Assembly: GCF_000685015.1 (NCBI RefSeq)
Contig: NZ_BAYA01000022.1
Coordinates: forward strand, 1 to 64,000
DNA length: 64,000 nucleotides
Reading direction: 5' to 3'
Source of the DNA: Paraburkholderia bannensis NBRC 103871
Lineage (GTDB): Bacteria > Pseudomonadota > Gammaproteobacteria > Burkholderiales > Burkholderiaceae
Shown one piece after another: positions 45,095 through 54,093 of this stretch (the stretch's first letter is position 1; every line of letters begins with the position of its first letter). A program made the translations under genes and the position numbers. The notes beneath the pieces are model-generated. The model searched no databases and was not told the DNA's origin. It was given only the letters and a program-made list of their open reading frames with translations.

Positions 45095-46240
45095 TTATTC
45101 GCTACCCGCCTTGAGTCGCCACAGCGACGTGACTTCGGCTGCGCGGGCCCGATGCAGCGGATCGGACGGATCGCTCGCCTTCGGGTGACGCGGGCGGATA
45201 TCTTCGCGCCCGACGACTTCCAGCCCTGCGTAGGCGATCATTTCCATCAACTCGTCGCGCGTACGCAAGCCCAGATGCTCGGCGAAATCGGACAGGATCA
45301 GCCAGCCTTCGCCATCCGGCTCCAGATGATCCTTGAGACCGTCGAGAAAGCCGCGCAGCATGCGGCTGTCCGGATCGAACACGGCGTATTCGATCGGCGC
45401 TGCGGGCCGCGCCGGTACCCACGGCGGGTTGCAGACGACGAGCGGCGCGCGCCCCGGAGGGAACAGATCGGCCTCCATTACCTCCACCTGTTTGCCGAAG
45501 CCCAGCTGATCGAGGTTCTCGCGCGCGCATGCCAGCGCACGCGCGTCCTGATCCGTCGCGACGATCTGCTTCACGCCGCGCCCCGCCAGCACGGCGGCAA
45601 TCACGCCCGTACCCGTGCCGATGTCGAATGCCTTCTCGACTGAAGGCAGCGGCACGCGTGCGATCAGATCGAGATACTCGCCCCGCACTGGCGAGAACAC
45701 GCCGTAGTACGGATGCACGTGCGCGCCGCCAAGGGCGGGAATCGCCACGCCCTTCTTGCGCCACTCATGCGCGCCGATCAGGCCCAGTACTTCGCGCAGC
45801 GACGCCACCGACGGCTCGCCGTCGGGCGCGCCCCACGCTTCCTCGCACGCGATCTTGACGTCGGGCGCGCGGCGCAGCGCGATCGAATAGTCACCTTCGA
45901 GCGGCAGCAGCACCATGCCGAGCGTGCGTGCGCGCTGCGACTGCGCCTGACGGTGCAGGTTGAACGCTTCGAGCGGCGTGGCCGGTACCTTCGGTGCGCT
46001 CTTGCGCGGCTTGCGCTCGGCGCGGCGCGACATCGCCAGCAGCAACTGACGCGCGTTCTGGTAGTCGCCGCGCCACAGCAGCGCGGTGCCCTCGCAGGCG
46101 AGACGGTACGCGTCGTCGGCCGTGGTGCGGTCGTCGGCGACGACGACGCGCTTCGGCGCGGCCGCGCCCGCTTCAGAACGCCAGCGAACCGTGCGGGGGC
46201 CGTCCGTATCGGGCCAGCTCAAGGTGGGAAAGTCGGTCAT
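45095..46240 (-). CDS. class I methyltransferase with NPPW motif
   Basis: Protein of 381 aa. The N-terminal 170 residues are a separate domain. The C-terminal methyltransferase has motif I KAFDIGTGTGVIAAVLAG and motif IV VVCNPPWVPARP, as in N-methyltransferases that act on RNA bases or glutamine (RsmC/RlmG/PrmC types). The exact target is not deducible. The ATG at 46240 is preferred over a longer frame. Confidence 0.82.
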   Translation of the reverse strand: MTDFPTLSWPDTDGPRTVRWRSEAGAAAPKRVVVADDRTTADDAYRLACEGTALLWRGDYQNARQLLLAMSRRAERKPRKSAPKVPATPLEAFNLHRQAQSQRARTLGMVLLPLEGDYSIALRRAPDVKIACEEAWGAPDGEPSVASLREVLGLIGAHEWRKKGVAIPALGGAHVHPYYGVFSPVRGEYLDLIARVPLPSVEKAFDIGTGTGVIAAVLAGRGVKQIVATDQDARALACARENLDQLGFGKQVEVMEADLFPPGRAPLVVCNPPWVPARPAAPIEYAVFDPDSRMLRGFLDGLKDHLEPDGEGWLILSDFAEHLGLRTRDELMEMIAYAGLEVVGREDIRPRHPKASDPSDPLHRARAAEVTSLWRLKAGSE

Positions 46241-46403
46241 AGATTCTGGATGCCTGATGCTTGATGGGCTCGCCGTGACGGCGCGCCTCTGATGCGGCGC
46301 CATCTTATAGCAGAGCCGGGCCCTGTGTTCGGCGGCGAAGTCGTGCCGGATGGTCTGCGCGCCAGCCTTGCGTCATCATCGCGCAGCGGCGCGCGGGCGT
46401 CGA

Positions 46404-46431
46404 TTAGGCCGGACGGCTTAGGCCAGACGGC
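46404..46431. repeat. two 14 bp tandem repeats upstream of the DNA methyltransferase
   Basis: TTAGGCCGGACGGC is followed directly by TTAGGCCAGACGGC, with a decayed third copy after it. They end 18 bases before the proposed methyltransferase start. Confidence 0.7.
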
Positions 46432-46449
46432 ACAGGCCGTCCCAGTAGA

Positions 46450-48783
46450 ATGAGCGCCAAACCGCGCAACCGCGCCATCCAACAGAATATGTCAGAGACA
46501 AATCCGACGACGCGCCAGCCACCCGCGCGCAAGCAAAGCGTACGAAGAATCGGCGCGGCCCATGCGGGACTCGACGCGGATTTTTATGCCGGGCTGCTGC
46601 GGCTTGTCGGCGTGCGTGAGCAGGTGGCGCGCGGCAAGGTCGTGGTGGTGCGGTGCGAGCCTGGCGCGCGCAGACCCGATGCGCTGATCGAGCGGGCGAT
46701 TGGGCACATCGAAGCGCACGGGGCGCACGGGGCACATTCGCCAGAAGCGGTCTTCGATGCGGCGTTGCGGCTTTGCATCGCGTGGATCGCGCGCGCGGTG
46801 CTGCGCAAGTTGCTGGACGCGCGCTTACAGGCGCTGGGTAGCGGCTTGCCCGGGCTGGTTGAATCTGCCGACCTCGCTTCATTCGACGCCACGCTGGCCC
46901 GGCACCCCATCGGCGACCTTGCCGACTTCTTCGACACTTTCGATTTCAGCGGCGAGACTGCTGCACCCGGCCTGATCTTCGAACGATTCAACGGTTATCG
47001 CGATGGCGCCTGGTACACGCCGGAAAGCGTGGCCAGGCTGCTCGCCGGCGAAGCGATCACGCGCGCAGTGCTCGGACGCTTCAACGGCCTGAAGAACTGG
47101 CAGTGCGAAACGCTCGATCAGCTATCCGAACGAATCGAAGACCACGCGGAAGCGCGCACGATTCTCGCCGGGTTACGGGTCTGCGATCCGGCGGTGGGAA
47201 CCGGGCATCTGCTGGTTTGCGCGCTGGAAACGCTGCTGGATATCAAGACACAACTGGGCCTGATCGCTGGCGTCGATCTGGAAAGCGACGCCGTGCTCTA
47301 TCGCGAAAAGCGCGCGATCATCGAGCAGAATCTTTTCGGCGTGGATATCGATGCAAGCGCGCTAGGTCTCGCGCGTCTGCGCCTGGCATTCGAGCTGCTC
47401 CAGCACGTCGGGCACGACAACGAAGACCATCTTCAAGCGCTGCCGGATCTCGCCGCGAACCTCAAGCAAGGCAACGCGGTGCTGGCGAACATCGGCCACG
47501 ACCCGCTCAAGAACGGCGACTTCGCGTGGCACTGCGAATTTCCCACGCTCTGCGACGCGCAAGGACGCTTCACCGGCTTCGACGCGATCATCGCCAATCC
47601 GCCGTACGTCGATTCAGAGCGCATGATCAACGACGGCCAGAAGCCGCTGCGTGAAGCGCTCGCGCAACGCTGGCCGAGCGCTCGCGGCAACTGGGATCTC
47701 TACATTCCGTTCATGGAATTGGGTCTCGCGCTGCTGGCGCCTCACGGCGCGATGGCGTATCTCACGCCGGACAAATGGCTCGCGCGGCCCTTCGGCGCGG
47801 CGTTTCGCGAACTCCATCTCGACAGGATCGAGCGGATCGTCGCGCTGGGCCGCGACGTGTTCGAGCGCGCGCTGGTCGATTCGGTCGTGACGGTGTATCG
47901 CAAGGCCGGCACGCAGACGATCGAAACGGCACGGCTCGACGGAACCTCACTCACCTCGCTTGCAACAGTGAGCAAACGTGAACTCTCAGCACCTTGGACG
48001 CTCGACGCCCTGCTCTCGCCGCACTACGCATTCGTCGAACAACTGGCGCGTGCGCATCCGACGCTCGGTTCATTGCTTCGATGCGAGAACGCCTGCGCGA
48101 CAGGCGACGCATATCTCCTCGCGCCCCTGATCGACGAAGCCTGCGAGCGCTTCGATGCCGCGCGCCACTACCGCGTCGTGAACACCGGCACACTGGGCCG
48201 CTACGTCTCGCGCTGGGCCAGCAAGCCGATGACCTACCTTGGACGTCTCTACACGCAACCGGTCGTCGAGCGCGAGCGCTTCGAAGCCGCTTTCGCAAAC
48301 GGCTATCGCGCGAAGACCGCGGCGAAAAAGATCATCGTGAAAGGCCTCACGCACCTGCACGCCACGCTCGATCTTGTCGGCGATACGCTGCCCGGCAAGA
48401 CCACGCTGATCCTGCGCAGCGACGACGAAGACCTGCTGAAATTTGCCGCCGCCGTGCTGAACTGCCCGCTTGCGGGGTTCGTCACGCGCGCGCGCTTCGG
48501 GGCGTCGAGCTACAACGGCGGCGTGGCGTTCACGAAAGCGATGATCGATGCGCTGCCAGTGCCTGCGCCAACGCCGTTGCGCGCAGACATCGCCCGCCAG
48601 GTCGACGAAGTGATGACGTTGATGCGCACCGGTGCGCAAGCGCAGGCCGCCGCCGCGGCACGCGCAATCGATCGCGCGCTTTACACCGCGTACGGCCTCG
48701 ACGAAAACGACATCGCGCTGATCGAGCAACCCACGACACGCCGCGCCAGAAACGAAAAAAGGGTTACAGCTTTCAGGCTGTAA
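46450..48783 (+). CDS. Eco57I-type N6-adenine DNA methyltransferase, apparently orphan
   Basis: Protein of 777 aa. Residues about 240-400 form the N6-adenine methylase core: motif I VCDPAVGTGHLLV (244-256), QNLFGVDIDASALGLARLRL, and catalytic NPPY (383-386) in FDAIIANPPYVDSERM. The C-terminal third resembles the TaqI-like specificity domain. The N-terminal 180 residues show no clear PD-(D/E)xK nuclease, so it looks like a methyltransferase alone, unlike Type IIG enzymes. No partner nuclease is adjacent. The start may instead be the ATG at 46489. Its last codons overlap the tRNA-Thr terminator. Confidence 0.82.
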   Translation: MSAKPRNRAIQQNMSETNPTTRQPPARKQSVRRIGAAHAGLDADFYAGLLRLVGVREQVARGKVVVVRCEPGARRPDALIERAIGHIEAHGAHGAHSPEAVFDAALRLCIAWIARAVLRKLLDARLQALGSGLPGLVESADLASFDATLARHPIGDLADFFDTFDFSGETAAPGLIFERFNGYRDGAWYTPESVARLLAGEAITRAVLGRFNGLKNWQCETLDQLSERIEDHAEARTILAGLRVCDPAVGTGHLLVCALETLLDIKTQLGLIAGVDLESDAVLYREKRAIIEQNLFGVDIDASALGLARLRLAFELLQHVGHDNEDHLQALPDLAANLKQGNAVLANIGHDPLKNGDFAWHCEFPTLCDAQGRFTGFDAIIANPPYVDSERMINDGQKPLREALAQRWPSARGNWDLYIPFMELGLALLAPHGAMAYLTPDKWLARPFGAAFRELHLDRIERIVALGRDVFERALVDSVVTVYRKAGTQTIETARLDGTSLTSLATVSKRELSAPWTLDALLSPHYAFVEQLARAHPTLGSLLRCENACATGDAYLLAPLIDEACERFDAARHYRVVNTGTLGRYVSRWASKPMTYLGRLYTQPVVERERFEAAFANGYRAKTAAKKIIVKGLTHLHATLDLVGDTLPGKTTLILRSDDEDLLKFAAAVLNCPLAGFVTRARFGASSYNGGVAFTKAMIDALPVPAPTPLRADIARQVDEVMTLMRTGAQAQAAAAARAIDRALYTAYGLDENDIALIEQPTTRRARNEKRVTAFRL

Positions 48784-48789
48784 CCCTTT
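48755..48789. terminator. tRNA-Thr terminator overlapping the methyltransferase 3' end
   Basis: A 13 bp perfect stem pairs 48758-48770 with 48777-48789 around a 6-base loop. On the minus strand it ends in a six-T run, so it terminates the tRNA. On the plus strand the T run is shorter. The stem contains the last seven codons and the stop of the methyltransferase. Confidence 0.85.
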
Positions 48790-48801
48790 CTCGAAGTATT
48801 T

Positions 48802-48877
<76 letters not shown>

Positions 48878-48895
48878 GTAGCCCGTGATTCTACT

Positions 48896-49390
48896 TCATT
48901 TCACGATCTTGAGGTGACCCTTACTGCCCTTTGATGCACCATCGTCGCCTTTTTCGGGGGCGGGCGAGGTGTTTTCATCGGCGACAGGCTCGATCGGCTC
49001 GACTTCGGCCGGGCCGCCAGGCACATCTTCGTGCTCGTCCTGCGCGGACGGCAGCACGTCGTTCGCATCGCCTGCCGGCGCTTCGACCGGGAACGCCATG
49101 CCCTGGCCGTTCTCGCGCGCGTAGATTGCCAGCACGTTCGACACGGGCACTTCGATCTTGTGCGACTTGCCCGAAAAGCGCGCGTTGAATTCGATCATCT
49201 CGTTGCCCATCTGCAACTGGCTCGTGGCCTCGAAGCTGATGTTCAGGACGATCTCGCCGTCGCGCACGAACTGGCGCGGCACGCGCGTGCGGTTGTCGAC
49301 CCGCACCGCGATGTGCGGCGTGAAGCCGTTGTCGGTGCACCACTCGTAGAGCGCACGCAGCAGATACGGCTTGGTGGAAATCTCTTGCAT
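48896..49390 (-). CDS. sspB: ClpXP specificity-enhancing factor SspB
   Basis: Protein of 164 aa. The N-terminal substrate-binding domain (KPYLLRALYEWCTDNGFTPH to ISFEATSQLQMGNEMIEFNARFSG) is followed by an acidic disordered linker. The tail GHLKIVK is the ClpX-docking motif. It delivers ssrA-tagged proteins to ClpXP. The ATG at 49390 has an AGGA site seven bases upstream. It follows sspA on the same strand, as usual. Confidence 0.95.
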   Translation of the reverse strand: MQEISTKPYLLRALYEWCTDNGFTPHIAVRVDNRTRVPRQFVRDGEIVLNISFEATSQLQMGNEMIEFNARFSGKSHKIEVPVSNVLAIYARENGQGMAFPVEAPAGDANDVLPSAQDEHEDVPGGPAEVEPIEPVADENTSPAPEKGDDGASKGSKGHLKIVK

Positions 49391-49475
49391 CAACAATCCT
49401 CAGAAGAGGCAGCGCGCGCAGGCGTTGTGCGTCCGCGCGCGCGCCTCCTGTTGCAACAGGGACAACAGCGACGGC

Positions 49476-50087
49476 TTAGCGGCGCATCACCTTTTCCGAC
49501 GGCGTCAGCGCTTCGATGTAGGCCGGACGGCTGAAGATGCGCTCAGCGTACTTCATCAGCGGAGCGGCGTTCTTCGACAGTTCGATGCCGTAGTGGTCGA
49601 GGCGCCACAGCAGCGGAGCGATCGCGACGTCGAGCATCGAGAACTCTTCGCCCAGCATGTACTTGTTCTTGAGGAAGATCGGCGCGAGCTGCGTGAGGCG
49701 ATCGCGGATCGCCAGACGTGCCTTCTCGTGGTTCTTCTCGGCGGCCTTGCCCTTCTCGTTTTCGAGCGTGCTCACGTGCACGAACAGTTCCTTCTCGAAG
49801 TTGAGCAGGAACAGGCGCGCGCGGGCGCGTTGAACCGGATCGGCGGGCATCAGCTGCGGATGCGGGAAGCGCTCGTCGATGTACTCGTTGATGATGTTCG
49901 ATTCGTACAGAATCAGGTCGCGCTCGACCAGAATCGGCACCTGACCATACGGATTCATCACAGCGATGTCTTCCGGTTTATTGAACAGGTCGACGTCGCG
50001 GATTTCGAAGTCCATGCCCTTTTCGAACAACACCAGCCGGCAGCGCTGGGAGAACGGGCAGGTAGTGCCGGAGTACAGAACCATCAT
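49476..50087 (-). CDS. sspA: stringent starvation protein A (GST-fold)
   Basis: Protein of 203 aa with a thioredoxin-like N-terminal domain (MVLYSGTTCPFSQRCRLVLFEKG) and the helical GST C-terminal domain. VPILVERDLILYESNIINEYI is typical. SspA binds RNA polymerase during starvation and does not act as a glutathione transferase. It lies between petC and sspB on the same strand, a classic arrangement. Confidence 0.95.
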   Translation of the reverse strand: MMVLYSGTTCPFSQRCRLVLFEKGMDFEIRDVDLFNKPEDIAVMNPYGQVPILVERDLILYESNIINEYIDERFPHPQLMPADPVQRARARLFLLNFEKELFVHVSTLENEKGKAAEKNHEKARLAIRDRLTQLAPIFLKNKYMLGEEFSMLDVAIAPLLWRLDHYGIELSKNAAPLMKYAERIFSRPAYIEALTPSEKVMRR

Positions 50088-50201
50088 GATTTACATTTCC
50101 TCAATAAACCCAAAAGGCCAGCGGGCGAAAACACCGCCCGACGGTCGCTAGACTGTCAGGCGGTGAGTCGTCATACCGGCCCCACGTCGGTCAGGACGTG
50201 C

Positions 50202-50984
50202 CTATTTGATATCTTTCCAGTACGCAGCGTTCAATCGCCACGCGAAAAAGCTCAGGACGCCGAGAAACAGGAGCACCCAGACCCCAAGCTGCTTGCGGGT
50301 GCGCTGCTCCGGTTCGGACATCCAGCCGAGGTACGCAACCAGGTCGGCCACGGCAGAATCATAATCTACCGGCGAAAGCTTCCCTGGCGTGACCTGTTGG
50401 TACCCCACAAACCGGCGGACCTTTTCCCCCGTTTCTTCATCCACCGTATCTTCGAACTTCGCCGTGCGCACGCCCTGCAACTGCCAGAGTACGTGCGGCA
50501 TGCTCACGTTCTCGAACACCATGTTGTTCCAGCCAGTCGGGCGCGTGTCGTCGCGGTAGAAGCTGCGCAGATACGTGTACAGCCAGTCGCGCCCCTTTGC
50601 GCGCGCCTCGACGGAGAGATCCGGCGGCGGCACGCCGAACCACGACTTGGCGTCGTCCGGGCGCATCGCAATGGACATCGTGTTGCCGACCTTGTCCGTC
50701 GTGAACAGGAGATTATCTTCGATCTGCTTCTGCGGAATGCCGAGATCCTGCAACCGGCTATAGCGCATCAGATTCGCACTGTGGCAATTCAGGCAATAGT
50801 TTACAAACAATTGCGCGCCGTGTTGCAGCGAAGCAAGATTTTCGCCGTTATCGGGTGCGCGGTCGAGAGGAATGTTTTCCTGCGCCGCAACAGATCCGAC
50901 CCCAAACGACAGCGCGCACGCCACGGCCAGCCCGGTGCGCACGCTCGCCCTTGCGAGCGTGGAAAAGAACAGTTTCATCATCAT
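50202..50984 (-). CDS. petC: cytochrome c1 of the bc1 complex
   Basis: Protein of 260 aa. After the signal sequence comes the heme site CLNCH (Cys64, Cys67, His68) in FVNYCLNCHSANLMRYSRL. The C-terminal membrane anchor includes LGVWVLLFLGVLSFFAWRL. It passes electrons from the Rieske protein to soluble cytochrome c. The first of three adjacent ATGs is well spaced from GAGGA. The gene is 18 bases after petB. Confidence 0.95.
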   Translation of the reverse strand: MMMKLFFSTLARASVRTGLAVACALSFGVGSVAAQENIPLDRAPDNGENLASLQHGAQLFVNYCLNCHSANLMRYSRLQDLGIPQKQIEDNLLFTTDKVGNTMSIAMRPDDAKSWFGVPPPDLSVEARAKGRDWLYTYLRSFYRDDTRPTGWNNMVFENVSMPHVLWQLQGVRTAKFEDTVDEETGEKVRRFVGYQQVTPGKLSPVDYDSAVADLVAYLGWMSEPEQRTRKQLGVWVLLFLGVLSFFAWRLNAAYWKDIK

Positions 50985-51002
50985 GTCTTCCTCGCTCGCA
51001 GG

Positions 51003-52400
51003 TTAGTGGGGCTTGAAGTGCACGCGCTCGGGCGGCTGCTTGAAGGTGCCAAGCGGCGTCCAGAACGGCATGCCGAGGAAGAACGCGAAGTAGATCAGCG
51101 CGCAGACCTGCGCGATCAGTGTGGCCGCGGGCGATGGTGGGCGTGTGCCGAGGAAGCCGAGCGTCAGGAACGCCGCCACGAAGATGCCGAGGAAAACCTT
51201 GTGGAAGAACGGCCGGTAGCGGATCGACTTCACCGGCGCGCGATCGAGCCACGGCAGGAAAAAGAGCGAGATCACCGCCGTGCCCATCACCACCACGCCC
51301 CAGAACTTCGACTCGGTGAAGGCCATCGCCAGAATCACCAGCACTGCCAGCACCGGCAGACCCCCTCGCCACTTGCCGCGCGCGCGCAGCAGCGCGAACA
51401 GGCCGAGCAGCCCAATCACGATCATCAGGACGATCTTGAAGGGGTCGGTAGTGGCGCGCAGCATCGCGTAGAACGCGGTGAAGTACCAGACCGGCGCAAT
51501 TTCAGGCGGCGTTTGCAGCGGATTCGCCGGGATGAAGTTGTTCGCTTCGAGGAAGTAGCCGCCCATTTCCGGCGCGAAGAAGATGATCGCCGCGAAGATC
51601 ATCAGGAAGATGCACACGCCCATGAAGTCGTGCACGGAGTAATAGGGGTGGAACGGAATGCCGTCGAGCGGAATGCCGTTCGCGTCCTTTTTCTCCTTGA
51701 TCTCGATGCCGTCCGGGTTGTTCGATCCGACCTCGTGCAGTGCGACGATATGCGCCACCACCAGCCCGACCAGCACGAGCGGAATCGCGATCACATGGAA
51801 CGCGAAGAAGCGGTTGAGCGTGACGTCGGAGACCACGTAGTCGCCGCGAATCCACAGCGACAGATCCGGGCCGATGAAGGGAATCGCCGAAAAGAGATTC
51901 ACGATCACCTGCGCGCCCCAGAACGACATCTGTCCCCACGGCAGCAGGTAGCCGAAGAACGCCTCGGCCATCAGGCACAGGAAAATCGCGCAGCCGAAGA
52001 TCCACACGAGTTCGCGCGGCTTGCGGTACGAACCGTACAAAAGCCCGCGGAACATATGCAGGTACACGACCACGAAGAACATCGACGCGCCCGTGGAGTG
52101 CATGTAGCGGATCAGCCAGCCCCACGGCACCTCGCGCATGATGTACTCGACCGACGCGAACGCGAGCGTCGAGTCGGGTTTGTAGTTCATCGTGAGGAAG
52201 ATGCCGGTGACGATCTGGTTGACCAGCACCAGCAGCGCAAGCGAGCCGAAGAAGTACCAGAAGTTGAAGTTCTTGGGCGCGTAGTACTCGGAGACGTGCG
52301 CCTTCCACGTCGCCGTCATCGGAAAGCGCTTGTCGATCCAGCCTTGCAGACCGGACTCGCTGGACGTTTCCACCACTTCCTTGCCGGTTTCCGTAGCCAT
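51003..52400 (-). CDS. petB: cytochrome b of the bc1 complex
   Basis: Integral membrane protein of 465 aa with eight helices. Typical segments are MHSTGASMFFVVVYLHMFRGLLYGSYR, FFGYLLPWGQMSFWGAQVIVN and the quinol-site PEWYF-like PVWYFTAFYAMLRA. It carries the two b hemes. The true start is the ATG at 52400, which overlaps the petA stop by one base (TGATG); a longer frame through petA is spurious. Confidence 0.96.
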   Translation of the reverse strand: MATETGKEVVETSSESGLQGWIDKRFPMTATWKAHVSEYYAPKNFNFWYFFGSLALLVLVNQIVTGIFLTMNYKPDSTLAFASVEYIMREVPWGWLIRYMHSTGASMFFVVVYLHMFRGLLYGSYRKPRELVWIFGCAIFLCLMAEAFFGYLLPWGQMSFWGAQVIVNLFSAIPFIGPDLSLWIRGDYVVSDVTLNRFFAFHVIAIPLVLVGLVVAHIVALHEVGSNNPDGIEIKEKKDANGIPLDGIPFHPYYSVHDFMGVCIFLMIFAAIIFFAPEMGGYFLEANNFIPANPLQTPPEIAPVWYFTAFYAMLRATTDPFKIVLMIVIGLLGLFALLRARGKWRGGLPVLAVLVILAMAFTESKFWGVVVMGTAVISLFFLPWLDRAPVKSIRYRPFFHKVFLGIFVAAFLTLGFLGTRPPSPAATLIAQVCALIYFAFFLGMPFWTPLGTFKQPPERVHFKPH

Positions 52401-53020
52401 CACGCCTCTCCTTTTTCGTCCTTGCCAATCACGATCGTCGTCGCGGACGCGAACATGTAGCGGGGGATGTCGAGGTTCTGCGGCGCGGGTTTGTTCTTGA
52501 ACACGCGGCCGGAGAGGTCGTAAGTGGAGCCGTGGCACGGGCACAGAAAGCCGCCTGGCCAGTCGTCGGGCAGATTGGGTTGTGCGCCTTCCTGGAAGCG
52601 TGGCGTCGGCGTGCAGCCCAGATGGGTGCAGACGGCGACGGCCACGAGGATGTTCTTGTGCTCGGCACGCGAGCGGTATTCGTTCTGGCAGTACTCGGGC
52701 ATCGGCATGGAAAACGGATGCTCGGAGTTGGGATCCGCGAGTCCCGGGTCGGCCTTCTTGACGTCGGCCATCATGCGGTCGGTGCGGTTGAGGATCCACA
52801 CGGGCTTGCCGCGCCAGGCGACGGTCATCATCGAACCAGGCTCGAGCCCGGTGATGTCGACTTCGACGGGCGCGCCGGCGGCGCGGGCTTTTTCGGATGG
52901 TGCAAACGAGCCTACGAACGGTACGACAGTGGCAACGCCTCCTATGCCACTTGCTACGGACGTCGCAATCAGCCAGGTACGGCGGCTGCCATCGACGCGG
53001 TCATTATCTTTGTCTCGCAT
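52400..53020 (-). CDS. petA: Rieske iron-sulfur protein of the bc1 complex
   Basis: Protein of 206 aa. The twin-arginine signal SRRTWLIATSVASG at residues 12-25 also forms the membrane anchor and shows Tat export. The cluster ligands are CTHLGC and CPCHGS. It moves electrons from quinol to cytochrome c1. The ATG at 53020 is used; GTG at 53023 is the alternative. It is the first gene of petABC, with sspAB following. Confidence 0.96.
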   Translation of the reverse strand: MRDKDNDRVDGSRRTWLIATSVASGIGGVATVVPFVGSFAPSEKARAAGAPVEVDITGLEPGSMMTVAWRGKPVWILNRTDRMMADVKKADPGLADPNSEHPFSMPMPEYCQNEYRSRAEHKNILVAVAVCTHLGCTPTPRFQEGAQPNLPDDWPGGFLCPCHGSTYDLSGRVFKNKPAPQNLDIPRYMFASATTIVIGKDEKGEA

Positions 53021-53327
53021 CACATCGCCCCACTTCTGAGTTGGATTTTTCCGTCACGCCGTTGCTTACCCGCGGTGCTGCCGAACGCTAGTGTGCGCGA
53101 ATGGAGTTGCCATTTACAAGGGGCGGTTACCAGAAAGCGCTCGAAGTCCTTGATATCTCGGGGTTTTCCCCGAATAAACGGGGACATTTTCTTTTGCTTT
53201 TGTAAATGCCCGACGAATACTGCAGCGATACCGCCGTGATATCGCAGTGCGCTGCGGCGCATCAATCGCCCCGCCCGCGATTAACGGGGCAAGGCGATTC
53301 GATGCGCCGTGAATGTCGTGCGCGTGC
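53021..53327. promoter_or_regulatory. petABC leader region with mutually exclusive hairpins
   Basis: 307 bp without a gene. TCGGGG-TTTT-CCCCGA (53158-53173) and CCCCG-AATAAA-CGGGG (53168-53183) share the central CCCCG, so only one can form. CATTTACAA (53111-53119) and TTGTAAATG (53200-53208) are inverted 9-mers flanking this element. The petA promoter must be here, but no consensus boxes stand out. Confidence 0.45.
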
Positions 53328-54074
53328 TTAAACCGGATTATCGATATCGATGAACAGGTGCTCGATGTCGAAGGCTTCGGCCAGATGCGAGCCGACCGCC
53401 TGCACGCCGAAGCGCTCGGTGGCGTGATGGCCCGCCGCAAGGAACGCGACGCCGCTTTCGGCGGCCGTGTGGGTGGTCTGCTCGGAGATCTCGCCGGTCA
53501 GGAAAACGTCGGCGCCCGCGTCGATAGCGGCATCGAACAGGCTTTGCGCCGCGCCCGTGCACCACGCCACGCGGCGGATCTGCCAGTCCGGGTCGCCCAG
53601 CACGAGCGGCGTGCGGCCGAGCGTCTGCTCGACTTCGGCGGTAAAGTGCGCGAGCGTGATCGGCATGGGGAGCGTGGCCATCCAGCCCAGATCCTGCTCG
53701 CCGAAGCGTTGTTCGCCGATCCAGCCGAATCGCGCACCCAACTGCGCGTTATTGCCGAGTTCCGGATGGCAGTCGAGCGGCAGGTGGTAGGCGAACAGGT
53801 TGAGGTCGTTGGCCAGCAGCGTCTTCAGGCGGCGATACTTGCGGCCCGTGATCTGCGGCGCTTCGTTCTTCCAGAAGTAACCGTGGTGAACCAGCACGGC
53901 GTCGGCGCCCCACTCCAGCGCGGCCTCCAGAAACGCCAGCGAGGCGGTCACGCCGGTCGCGATCTTCTCCACGCGCCGCCGGCCTTCCACTTGCAGGCCA
54001 TTGGGGCAGTAGTCCTTGAACCGCGAGGTTTCCAGAAGATTGTTCAGATACAATTCCAGTTCGATCCGATCCAT
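53328..54074 (-). CDS. Nif3-like dinuclear metal center protein
   Basis: Protein of 248 aa of the Nif3/YbgI family, which forms toroidal hexamers with two metals per subunit. Ligand segments are DAVLVHHGYFWKNE, AYHLPLDCHPELGNN and the C-terminal FLAAGHHATERFGV. YbgI-type proteins have been suggested to be GTP cyclohydrolase I-related; the function is not settled. It is divergent from the degS-like gene with only 19 bases between them. Confidence 0.92.
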   Translation of the reverse strand: MDRIELELYLNNLLETSRFKDYCPNGLQVEGRRRVEKIATGVTASLAFLEAALEWGADAVLVHHGYFWKNEAPQITGRKYRRLKTLLANDLNLFAYHLPLDCHPELGNNAQLGARFGWIGEQRFGEQDLGWMATLPMPITLAHFTAEVEQTLGRTPLVLGDPDWQIRRVAWCTGAAQSLFDAAIDAGADVFLTGEISEQTTHTAAESGVAFLAAGHHATERFGVQAVGSHLAEAFDIEHLFIDIDNPV

Positions 54075-54093
54075 ATAATCCTCTAATCTTCAG

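Noticed and set aside
52401..52799. N-terminal extension of petB by about 130 residues into petA
   Set aside because: The extension is an Arg/Pro-rich shadow of petA. Cytochrome b homology begins at the ATG at 52400, which overlaps the petA stop.
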